Below are positions 41,748 to 49,536 of a DNA stretch of 64,000 nt, in pieces. The DNA comes from Sinorhizobium fredii. Its GTDB lineage: Bacteria > Pseudomonadota > Alphaproteobacteria > Rhizobiales > Rhizobiaceae. Within the stretch, counting starts at the first letter, position 1, and the number at the start of each line of letters is the position of its first letter. Location: contig NZ_CP024310.1 in the NCBI RefSeq assembly GCF_002944405.1, positions 186,001-250,000 of the forward strand, given 5' to 3'. The position numbers and the translations under genes are program-made. The notes below the pieces were generated by a model. It was given only the letters and a program-made list of their open reading frames with translations, ran no database searches and was not told where the DNA came from.

Positions 41748-41883
41748 TTAAGTGCCTTCGCGTTCCGCAAGTTACATGATTGTCTTATTGTCTCACTTGT
41801 TGGCAGATCATTGAAAAGTAGAAGACATATCAATCTGATAGGAACTTTCATGGCCCACATTCATTAGTTTCTGACCGAGCTTA

Positions 41884-41912
41884 TTGACAGATTGTCTGAA
41901 GATTTATAAGGA
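41884..41912 (+). promoter_or_regulatory. regulon promoter/operator site 12
   Basis: TTGACA (41884-41889), GATTGTCTGAAGATTTA (41890-41906), TAAGGA. The left half is exact while the right half has decayed. It lies about 105-130 bases upstream of the Tat-exported binding-protein gene and would drive the second importer operon (42015 to at least 47811). Partial half-sites (GATTGTCTTATTGTCTC) occur further upstream at 41768-41784. Confidence 0.65.
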
Positions 41913-42014
41913 TGCAACTGCCGTGCTGAGGAGCGTCCGGCAACAGCTGGAGACAGGCGGCTCTCGCGCTAGCAGACAAAATTGGCCGCCCAGGGCGGTA
42001 GAGGAGGAGCTTTT

Positions 42015-43103
42015 ATGAAAAGACGCACATTCCTACAGGCGGGCAGTGCTTTGCTCGCCGCCGGCACGTTCGGGGTGCCGAACATTCTTCGCGCCGCGAA
42101 CGATATCCACATCCTTCCCGACACTTGGCCCTCCGAGGGCGATAACCCGATCGTTGAGGCGGGCGAATTCGCGAAGCCTGGTCCCTGGAAAATTGGCCAC
42201 AGTCATTATGGTCTCGCAGGGTCGACCCACACCTACCAGACTGCCTTCGAAGCGGAATTCGAAATCACACGCAATAAGGACCGCGTCACCGATTACCAGT
42301 TCCGCAGTGCGGACTTGAACCCATCAAAGCAGGTGGCCGATATCGAAGACCTCATCGCGCAGAAAGTGGACGCGATTGTCATCGCTCCGCTAACCACGGG
42401 TTCGGCCGTAGAGGGTATCAAGAAGGCCAAGGCAGCGGGCATACCAACCGTGGTCTACCTCGGCCGCGTCGATACCGACGATTTCACTGTTCAGGTGCAG
42501 GGCGACGACTTCTACTTCGGGCGCGTTATGGCCCAGTTCCTCGTCGACAAGCTCGGTAACAAGGGCAAAGTTTGGGTCCTGCGCGGCGTTGCCGGCCATC
42601 CAATCGATGCCGACCGCTACAACGGCGCCATGGAAGTCTTCAGCAAGTCCGGTCTCGAGATCACTTCGACGCAGCACGGCAGCTGGTCCTACGAAGATTC
42701 CAAGAAGATCGCGGAAAATCTCTATCTCTCCGACCCTGACGTCGCAGGCGTTTGGACCGATGGCGCGAATATGTCGCTCGGCGTTCTGGATGCTCTTCAG
42801 GAAGCCGGTGCGTCAACGATCCCACCGATCACCGGCGAAGCCCTCAATGGTTGGATGCGTCGTTGGAACGACGAAAAGCTATCGTCGATTGGACCGATTT
42901 GCCCGCCGGCACTTTCCACAGCCGCGCTGCGCGCCGCGTTCGCGCTTCTCGAGGGAAGGCCGATCAATCGCAACTGGACGAATCGTCCCAAGCCAATCAC
43001 CGACGAGACGCTCTCCCAGTTCTACAGGGCAGATCTCACCGACGCGTATTGGGCTCCTACGGAAATGCCGGACGAGAAGCTCCTTGAGTACTTCAGGGCC
43101 TGA
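42015..43103 (+). CDS. sugar-type ABC substrate-binding protein with Tat signal
   Basis: A 362-residue binding protein starting MKRRTFLQAGSALLAAGTFG behind AGGAGG. The RRTFLQ motif at residues 3-8 followed by a hydrophobic stretch is a twin-arginine signal, so the protein is probably exported folded. The body has a type-1 fold (WKIGHSHYG, DAIVIAPLTTGSAVEGIKKA, VLRGVAGHPIDADRYNG, VWTDGANMSLGVLDALQ). It is only distantly related to copies 1 and 2. It precedes its own ATPase and two permeases. Confidence 0.88.
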   Translation: MKRRTFLQAGSALLAAGTFGVPNILRAANDIHILPDTWPSEGDNPIVEAGEFAKPGPWKIGHSHYGLAGSTHTYQTAFEAEFEITRNKDRVTDYQFRSADLNPSKQVADIEDLIAQKVDAIVIAPLTTGSAVEGIKKAKAAGIPTVVYLGRVDTDDFTVQVQGDDFYFGRVMAQFLVDKLGNKGKVWVLRGVAGHPIDADRYNGAMEVFSKSGLEITSTQHGSWSYEDSKKIAENLYLSDPDVAGVWTDGANMSLGVLDALQEAGASTIPPITGEALNGWMRRWNDEKLSSIGPICPPALSTAALRAAFALLEGRPINRNWTNRPKPITDETLSQFYRADLTDAYWAPTEMPDEKLLEYFRA

Positions 43104-43110
43104 AGCAAGC

Positions 43111-43133
43111 CGGGCGCGGGTTTTCCGCGCCCG
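43111..43133 (+). other. 9-bp-stem hairpin after the Tat-exported binding protein
   Basis: CGGGCGCGG (43111-43119), loop GTTTT, CCGCGCCCG (43125-43133): a perfect GC-rich stem eight bases after the binding-protein stop and about 27 before the ATPase start, with no following U-run. It is likely to protect the binding-protein transcript from 3' decay or to attenuate readthrough. Confidence 0.7.
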
Positions 43134-43159
43134 CAACTCAAACACATACGGAAGTTCTC

Positions 43160-44689
43160 ATGAGCATGCTTGTCGAAATGGTCGGCATCAATAAGTCGTT
43201 TGGCGCCACGAAGGTCCTATCCGACGTTCGCTTCTCGCTGGAGTCCGGCTCGGTGCACGCTCTGATGGGCGAGAATGGCGCGGGTAAATCTACGCTGATG
43301 CGAATTCTGTCAGGCGTTTATCAGCCCACCTCTGGAACCGTTCGGCTTCGAGGTCAGGAGGTCAGATTTCGCGCTCCCAAGGAAGCACGTCTCGCCGGGG
43401 TATCGACAGTATTCCAAGAATTTACTCTCGTACCCAATCTAACCGTCGCTGAGAACATGTTCCTCGGTCACGAGCCACGGCGTGCCGACGGCTCCATCGA
43501 CAGGGCGGAGGTAATCGACAGGTCACGCCGTCTGCTATCAGACGTGTTCCCCCAGCTCGACCCAACGGCAATCGTCGACACGCTGACGGTCGCTCAGCAA
43601 CAGGCTGTCGAAATCGCGAAAGGTCTCACATCGAATGCGGATGTCTTCATCTTCGACGAGCCGACGGCAGCGTTGAACTCGGCTGACGTCGAACACCTGT
43701 TCAAAGTGATCCGGGACCTGAAGGGTGCGGGTAAGGCCGTTGTCTACATCTCACATAGGATGAACGAAGTTTTCGAACTCTGTGACAAGATCACAGTCAT
43801 GAAGGACGGAGCGTGGGTCAAGACCGCGAGGGCGGAAGACTTCAACCTGCATTCCCTTGTCGCGACGATGGTCGGTCGCGAGCTACAGAACTTTTTCCCG
43901 TCGCGAGCCGGTGAAATGGGTGACCATATGCTGGAGGTTTCCAAACTTCGCCTCGACGCCGAAGGGCCGGAGGTTCAGTTCTCCGTAAAAAGAGGAGAAA
44001 TCCTCGGGCTTGCTGGGCTTGAGGGGCAAGGACAACGCGAAATTATGAGAGCGTTAGTCGGCGTGGAGTCAGCGAAATCCATCTCTGTCCGACGGAGCAT
44101 TGCCGACGCATCCATGCGTGCTGTAGACGTCTCTTCCGGCTTCTCCAACGCCATCTCCGCAGGCATCGGCTTCATACCTGAAGACCGTAAACAGGAAGGT
44201 CTGTTTCTCCGTCTGCCAATTTACGACAACATCGCGCTGGGCAAGCAACTAAACCGGCGCATGGCTAGTGTCGCGTGGAGATCCGTTTCGCGCGTCCGCG
44301 AAATCATCAAGTCGCTGCACGTGGCTGCAGCCGACCCGGACGCACCCGTTGGAAAGCTCTCCGGCGGAAACCAGCAAAAGGTCCTGCTCGGGCGCTGGCT
44401 TCTCTCAGGCGTAGACATTCTTGTGATCGAGGAGCCGACACGCGGCGTCGACGTCGGCGCGAAGGCTGAGATCTATCGCCTGCTCCGTGACTTCAGCGAG
44501 AGCGGCGGAGCTGTGATCGTCTCCTCCCGTGAACTCGCCGAACTCATCGGCCTCTGTGACAACATTCTGATCGTTCACGACAGGAAGATCGTGGGCCAGA
44601 CGCCAGCGGCGGGAGCCACCGAAGAAAGTATTCTTGGTACAGCGTTGGGTTCTCATTCCACGCATGATCAGCGCGCTGCGGTTCATTGA
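43160..44689 (+). CDS. sugar ABC transporter ATPase with two nucleotide-binding domains (second importer)
   Basis: A 509-residue RbsA/MglA-type ATPase. Domain 1 has Walker A GENGAGKST, signature-like LTVAQQQAVEIAKGL and Walker B VFIFDEPTAAL; domain 2 has the degenerate GLEGQGQREIM, signature KLSGGNQQKVLLGRW and Walker B ILVIEEPTRGVDVG. Unlike the ATPase at 29984, both halves look canonical for the family. It is separated from the binding-protein gene by the 43111 hairpin and followed by two permease genes. Confidence 0.92.
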   Translation: MSMLVEMVGINKSFGATKVLSDVRFSLESGSVHALMGENGAGKSTLMRILSGVYQPTSGTVRLRGQEVRFRAPKEARLAGVSTVFQEFTLVPNLTVAENMFLGHEPRRADGSIDRAEVIDRSRRLLSDVFPQLDPTAIVDTLTVAQQQAVEIAKGLTSNADVFIFDEPTAALNSADVEHLFKVIRDLKGAGKAVVYISHRMNEVFELCDKITVMKDGAWVKTARAEDFNLHSLVATMVGRELQNFFPSRAGEMGDHMLEVSKLRLDAEGPEVQFSVKRGEILGLAGLEGQGQREIMRALVGVESAKSISVRRSIADASMRAVDVSSGFSNAISAGIGFIPEDRKQEGLFLRLPIYDNIALGKQLNRRMASVAWRSVSRVREIIKSLHVAAADPDAPVGKLSGGNQQKVLLGRWLLSGVDILVIEEPTRGVDVGAKAEIYRLLRDFSESGGAVIVSSRELAELIGLCDNILIVHDRKIVGQTPAAGATEESILGTALGSHSTHDQRAAVH

Positions 44690-44700
44690 GGAGGAGTTTT

Positions 44701-45642
44701 ATGATTACCGTCGCAAGTTACCTTAGGGTTCCATATCGGGCAGGTGCGATCCGGCTTTCGATTGGGACGCTCCTCCTGATGGTCGTCGCATCAATTATCT
44801 TCCTGCCCGGCTTTCTCGCGGGCGAAAACCTCTCGAACCTGCTTGCGCAGTCGACCACGCTTGTCATCTCGGCGCTGGGCCAGACGTTCGTGATTCTGAC
44901 CGGTGGTCTTGACGTTTCGGTAGGCTCGATCATCAGCATGACGACTGCGATAATGACCCTGGACATGCCCGCCTTTATGCGAATCCTACTCTGCATCGCG
45001 GTTGCAACTGCGTTCGGCTTGGTCAACGGCTACGGCGTCGCACGCCTGAACGTCCACCCGATCATCATGACTCTCGCGACTATGGGAATTGGCCAGGGTC
45101 TTGCCCTAATCATACTTCCGATTCCTGGGGGTAGGGTGCCGGATTGGCTTTCGACGTCCGTGGCGGGCTCGATTGGCCCGGTGCCGAACACTTTGGTTTG
45201 GCTCATCGTTGCTTCGCTCGTCGCTGCCTGGATCCTCTATCGCCGACCGTTTGGGCTCTATCTTTTCGCCGCCGGTGGCAATGAATTCAACGCCCGTATG
45301 AACGGCGTGCCGGTGGAACGGACGATCATCAACGCCTATGTCCTGTCGGCCCTCTTCGCCTGCGCCGCAGGGATGTTCCTGACTGGGCGGCTCGCGTCGG
45401 GCGATCCCAAGGGCGGAGCCACTTTCGGGATCGAGTCGGTTACGGCGGTCGCACTCGGCGGCGTTCACCTCGCCGGCGGCATCGGAAGCGTCTTCGGTAC
45501 GGTCGTAGGAGCCGCGATCTTGGGTCTCATCAACAACGTAATGAACCTCGCGAATGTGTCCGCCTTCCTGCAATCGGTGGCTAAGGGCGGGCTGCTCCTC
45601 GTGCTCGTTGTATCGCAGCGACGCAAAACAATCGGACTTTGA
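44701..45642 (+). CDS. sugar ABC transporter permease (RbsC type), second importer
   Basis: A 313-residue membrane protein starting MITVASYLRVPYRAGAIRLS with GAGGAGGAG upstream; the frame from 44686 overlaps the ATPase stop and lacks a ribosome site. The family motif ILTGGLDVSVGSIISM is near residue 70 and VTAVALGGVHLAGGIGS near residue 245. It pairs with the next gene. Confidence 0.9.
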   Translation: MITVASYLRVPYRAGAIRLSIGTLLLMVVASIIFLPGFLAGENLSNLLAQSTTLVISALGQTFVILTGGLDVSVGSIISMTTAIMTLDMPAFMRILLCIAVATAFGLVNGYGVARLNVHPIIMTLATMGIGQGLALIILPIPGGRVPDWLSTSVAGSIGPVPNTLVWLIVASLVAAWILYRRPFGLYLFAAGGNEFNARMNGVPVERTIINAYVLSALFACAAGMFLTGRLASGDPKGGATFGIESVTAVALGGVHLAGGIGSVFGTVVGAAILGLINNVMNLANVSAFLQSVAKGGLLLVLVVSQRRKTIGL

Positions 45643-45659
45643 AAAAGAGGGACACCTCG

Positions 45660-46646
45660 ATGACCACCGTTAATTCCAAGCCGGGTGCGCCATCCGCCTC
45701 GTTTAACGGCAAGCGCGTTGTTTCCTGGATCAGCGGCTTGCCTCCGGCTTATTATGTGCTTTCCATCCTCATCGCCGTAGCGCCTGCCGTGAGCGCGACC
45801 CTTATCAACCCGAACTATTGGTTTGTGATCCTAAAGCAGTCCGCCCCACTTGGCATCGCGGTGCTGGCCCAGTCTCTGGTGATGAGAGTTCGGTCGATCG
45901 ACCTCTCGGTCAGCGGTGTATTCGCTTTCGCGATTTACCTCGCGAGTTCGGGCCTGTTGAACAGCTATCCGCCCCTCCTGACAGTGGCGATGCCTATCAT
46001 TGTCGGCTTGCTGGTCGGTATCATCAATGGTGTCCTTGTTGCCTATGTCCGCGCGTCCGCAGTAATCTCAACGCTAAGTGTCTCGGCAATGCTGATTGGT
46101 ATCATTCAGTATATGAGTGCGGGCAGGGCGCCGGGTTCTACGCCAACATGGTTGCGCGTGCTGACGAACGGCAACGTGTACGGACTGTCGTATTCCGTCA
46201 TCATCTGGGTCGCGACCTCGGTCCTTGTAGCCATCGCTTTCCGCTTCTTGATCATCGGTCGCTACTTCCGTGCAGTAGGTGATAACCCTCGCGCCGCCGA
46301 GACAACGGGCATTCCGCTTGCCCGAACGATATTCGTCTCGCATGTGACGGCTGGATTCCTGACTGGGATAGCCGCACTTGTTCAGATATCCGCCTTGGCC
46401 GTCGGCACAATAAAGCCAGGTTTCGACACCTTCATGAACGCATTGGCCGCAACGATCCTTGGCGGCGTCACGTTCGGCGTCGATCGTGGCGGCGTTGCTG
46501 GTCCGTTTGTCGCGGTGGTCGCCTTCAGCTTCCTGTTCGCAATGCTGACTGTTTTCGGCATCCAGGAACCAGGAAAGCTCATTGCTCAGGGCCTGATCAT
46601 CGCGCTGGCTGCGATCATCTACGGAGCTCGCGCAGGCCGCATCTGA
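45660..46646 (+). CDS. sugar ABC transporter permease (RbsC type), partner
   Basis: A 328-residue permease starting MTTVNSKPGAPSASFNGKRV; ATG at 45660 has AAAGAGGGACA upstream. The motif MRVRSIDLSVSGVFAF near residue 80 and AATILGGVTFGVDRGGVAG near 265 place it in the BPD_transp_2 family. It completes the second importer with the products of 42015-45642. An alcohol dehydrogenase gene follows after 67 bases. Confidence 0.9.
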   Translation: MTTVNSKPGAPSASFNGKRVVSWISGLPPAYYVLSILIAVAPAVSATLINPNYWFVILKQSAPLGIAVLAQSLVMRVRSIDLSVSGVFAFAIYLASSGLLNSYPPLLTVAMPIIVGLLVGIINGVLVAYVRASAVISTLSVSAMLIGIIQYMSAGRAPGSTPTWLRVLTNGNVYGLSYSVIIWVATSVLVAIAFRFLIIGRYFRAVGDNPRAAETTGIPLARTIFVSHVTAGFLTGIAALVQISALAVGTIKPGFDTFMNALAATILGGVTFGVDRGGVAGPFVAVVAFSFLFAMLTVFGIQEPGKLIAQGLIIALAAIIYGARAGRI

Positions 46647-46713
46647 GCCCGCGCACCGAGTTGTCGATTGGTTTCATTCCCGCGCCTTCGCTAGACAAAG
46701 CAGGAGAGAAGAA

Positions 46714-47811
46714 ATGGTCAAGATCACTGCGGCTGTTGCCGTGAAGCCGAAGGCTCCACTGGAGTTCCGGGACTTGGAACTGGCTGATCCTGAGGGGAAC
46801 GAGATCCTTGTCCGCACTGTCGCAACCGGTATTTGCCACACCGATTTGCTCCTGAGAGACGGCATCTTCGGCCCCGCGGCTCCCGTCATTCCGGGACACG
46901 AAGGCGTCGGGATTGTCGAGGCAACCGGGCCGGATGTGCAGGGATTGAAAGTAGGCGACGCTGTCGCCCTCAGTCAGAGTTCATGCGGATTCTGCCCAGA
47001 TTGCCGACGATCGCATCCCATGAACTGCCAGAACTACACGCAGTACAACTTGACGGGTCTGCGGGCAAACGGGAAGAGAGCCATCGTATGTGACGAGGTG
47101 GGCAGCAATTTCGTAGGGCAGTCTTCCTTCGCGACCCACATTCTGGCGACAGAGAACAACGCCGCTCTACTCCCCTCGGAGGGATTCGACCTGACAAATG
47201 CAGCCCCACTGGGCTGCGGCATGGCAACCGGGGCGGGCACTGTCATAAACGCCATGAAACCGGAGATCGGCTCTACGATTGCTATCTTCGGTGCGGGGGC
47301 CGTTGGTATGGCGGCAATCATGGCCGCCAGAGTGCGTCAATGCAGCAAGATCATAGTCGTCGATCTGAACCCACAGCGTCTCGAGATGGCCAAGGAGCTG
47401 GGCGCGACGCACGCCGTCAACGGCAAGGACGCCGATGTGGTGGAACAGATTCACGCGCTGACCGGCGGTGGCGCTGACTTCGCCGTTGAGGCCGTCGGTA
47501 TCATTCCAGTTATCCTAAGTTCCATCAAATGCACGCGGCCCGGCGGACATGTCGTTCTGCTCGGCCTGGATGCGCTCGGCAAGGACATCCCAATTCCGCT
47601 CGATCTCATGGTCTTCAACCGCAAAATTCAGGGCGCAATCCTTGGCGACCAAATCCCGCAATTGTTTATCCCGCAGATGGTTCAGCTCAATCAGGTAGGC
47701 CTGTTTCCATTTCAGAAGCTGATCACGAAGTATCCGTTCGAGAAGATCAACGAGGCTATCGCGGATGCCGAGGCGGGTCGCGTTATCAAGCCGGTCATCG
47801 TGTTCAACTAG
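46714..47811 (+). CDS. zinc-dependent alcohol dehydrogenase, aryl/benzyl-alcohol type (second)
   Basis: A 365-residue MDR enzyme starting MVKITAAVAVKPKAPLEFRD behind AGGAGAGAAG. Zinc segments are TGICHTDLLLRDG, GHEGVGIVEATG and the structural lobe CGFCPDCRRSHPMNC; the nucleotide fold has IFGAGAVGMAAIMAARV. It aligns with the enzyme at 38702-39817, including GCGMATGAGTVINAMKP. It is in the second importer operon and followed 10 bases later by an ABM-domain gene. Confidence 0.9.
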   Translation: MVKITAAVAVKPKAPLEFRDLELADPEGNEILVRTVATGICHTDLLLRDGIFGPAAPVIPGHEGVGIVEATGPDVQGLKVGDAVALSQSSCGFCPDCRRSHPMNCQNYTQYNLTGLRANGKRAIVCDEVGSNFVGQSSFATHILATENNAALLPSEGFDLTNAAPLGCGMATGAGTVINAMKPEIGSTIAIFGAGAVGMAAIMAARVRQCSKIIVVDLNPQRLEMAKELGATHAVNGKDADVVEQIHALTGGGADFAVEAVGIIPVILSSIKCTRPGGHVVLLGLDALGKDIPIPLDLMVFNRKIQGAILGDQIPQLFIPQMVQLNQVGLFPFQKLITKYPFEKINEAIADAEAGRVIKPVIVFN

Positions 47812-47821
47812 GAGCCAGTCG

Positions 47822-48133
47822 ATGTCATCCACGAAATCCGCGGAACAGCACCTCATCGTCGAATTCAAGACCACAACACTGAACAGGGGACGCGTGAAGG
47901 AACTCCTCCTGGAATTCATCGGACCGGCGCGTGAAGAGTCAGGGTGCCTTTATTACGACCTCTACCAGCGCTCGGACGAGCCCAACACGTTCTACATCCT
48001 TGATGGCTGGGCGAACGAGGAGGCGGTGGCCCGGCACGGCAAGCATCCCAACGTGGTCCGCGTTCTGGAACCGCTCCTGCCACTGCTCGTCAGTCCCCCG
48101 TCTATCATTGTGAATAGCCGAGTAAGCGACTGA
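47822..48133 (+). CDS. antibiotic-biosynthesis-monooxygenase (ABM) domain protein
   Basis: A 103-residue dimeric ferredoxin-like protein starting MSSTKSAEQHLIVEFKTTTL, ten bases after the dehydrogenase with AGGAGCC upstream. Family marks are a first strand with IVEFK, FIGPAREESGCLYYDLYQR and the WANEEAVARHGKHPN segment. ABM proteins include cofactor-less quinone-forming monooxygenases and small isomerase-like enzymes. A similar gene (59738-60064) occurs in the right-hand operon. Confidence 0.82.
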   Translation: MSSTKSAEQHLIVEFKTTTLNRGRVKELLLEFIGPAREESGCLYYDLYQRSDEPNTFYILDGWANEEAVARHGKHPNVVRVLEPLLPLLVSPPSIIVNSRVSD

Positions 48134-48206
48134 CGGACACTCGTTCGTGGCTCGTTCAAACGGCGCTTGGGGTGAGACGCACCCCGGCCATTCTCGTGGA
48201 GTGAAA

Positions 48207-49472
48207 ATGGCGCAACATCGCGTAGTGGTCGTAGGCGGAGGCTTCGCGGGTCTCCAACTCGCCAGGGACCTCAAGTGTCCCGAAACTTCCATCACGATCA
48301 TTGATCGGCGCAACCATCACCTGTTTCAACCGCTGCTGTACCAAGTCGCGACAACGGTGCTTGCGACATCGGAAATCGCTTGGCCGATAAGGACCCTGTT
48401 CCGCGAACGAAAGGACATCTCTACGCTGCTCGGCGAAGTCGTCGGGATCGACACAGAGCAACGCACGGTATTGCTAAAGGGCGGGCCTTCGGTGCCATAC
48501 GACACTCTCGTTCTGGCCACGGGAGCGCGCCACGCATACTTTGGGCGTGACGAGTGGGAGCCCTTTGCGCCCGGCCTGAAGGCGCTCGAGGATGCGACGA
48601 CGATACGGAGACGCCTCCTTCTAGCCTTTGAGAAAGCCGAATTGGAGGCTGACCCCGAGCGCAGGAAGGCCCTTCTGACCTTTAGCATCATCGGTGCCGG
48701 GCCGACTGGCGTAGAGATGGCGGGCATCATTGCCCAGCTCGCTCATAGAACTCTTGTGGAGGAGTTTCGAAGCATTGACACATCGTCGGCCCGCATTCTG
48801 TTGATCGAGGCTGGGCCGCGAGTTCTTCCGGTCTTTCCGCCCGCGCTGTCGGATTATGCCGCCAAGTCGTTAACGAAGATGGGTGTTGAAGTCTGTACCG
48901 GCCGCCCGGTGACCGCATGCGATGAAGAAGGCGTGACGATCGGAGACGAGTTCGTTCCAAGCCGGACGGTCATTTGGGCAGCAGGCGTTCAGGCGTCCAA
49001 GGCCGCCGAATGGGTTGGGGCAGAGAAGGATCGCGCGGGAAGGGCGCTCGTCGAACCAGACTTGACCGTTTCGGGGCACCCGGAAGTCTTCATCGTGGGC
49101 GACACCGCTTCCGTAAAAACCGACGACGGCAATCCAGTACCGGGCATCGCGCCCGCAGCGAAGCAACAGGGGAAGTACGTTGCCGCGGTCATAAAGGCGC
49201 GGCGTCTACAAAAACCAGCACCCGCGCCGTTCCGCTACAGACACCTCGGCAACCTGGCGACGATTGGCCCGAGTTCGGCTGTCATCCACTTCGGGAAACT
49301 TCAACTGAAGGGTTCTCTCGCTTGGTGGATATGGGGCTTGGCCCACATTTACTTCCTGATCGGCACGCGCAGCCGAATGGCCGTCGCACTCAGTTGGCTC
49401 TGGGTCTTCATGTCTGGACATCACTCGGCGCGCCTTATCACGCAAAAAGAGACACTCAAAGACGAAGTCTAA
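48207..49472 (+). CDS. type II NADH dehydrogenase (NDH-2)
   Basis: A 421-residue FAD-dependent dehydrogenase. ATG at 48207 follows GTGGAG and gives MAQHRVVVVGGGFAGLQLAR; the frame from 48147 is not needed. Two Rossmann motifs are visible (VVGGGFAG near residue 8 and IIGAGPTGVE near 175), then FIVGDTASV and the quinone-site segment GIAPAAKQQGKYVA. A hydrophobic end (SLAWWIWGLAHIYFLIG) anchors it to the inner membrane. It passes electrons from NADH to quinone without proton pumping and could recycle NADH from the many dehydrogenases in the island. Confidence 0.9.
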   Translation: MAQHRVVVVGGGFAGLQLARDLKCPETSITIIDRRNHHLFQPLLYQVATTVLATSEIAWPIRTLFRERKDISTLLGEVVGIDTEQRTVLLKGGPSVPYDTLVLATGARHAYFGRDEWEPFAPGLKALEDATTIRRRLLLAFEKAELEADPERRKALLTFSIIGAGPTGVEMAGIIAQLAHRTLVEEFRSIDTSSARILLIEAGPRVLPVFPPALSDYAAKSLTKMGVEVCTGRPVTACDEEGVTIGDEFVPSRTVIWAAGVQASKAAEWVGAEKDRAGRALVEPDLTVSGHPEVFIVGDTASVKTDDGNPVPGIAPAAKQQGKYVAAVIKARRLQKPAPAPFRYRHLGNLATIGPSSAVIHFGKLQLKGSLAWWIWGLAHIYFLIGTRSRMAVALSWLWVFMSGHHSARLITQKETLKDEV

Positions 49473-49536
49473 CGGCAACAGGCTGCGCGGCGCCTATCGC
49501 GTCTTCATTTATCAACGACATACAGGGGGCTTTACT

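Noticed and set aside
41768-41784. GATTGTCTTATTGTCTC as a further full operator
   Set aside because: It contains two left half-sites but no right arm and no -35 box; the proper site 12 follows at 41884. Noted only as half-sites.
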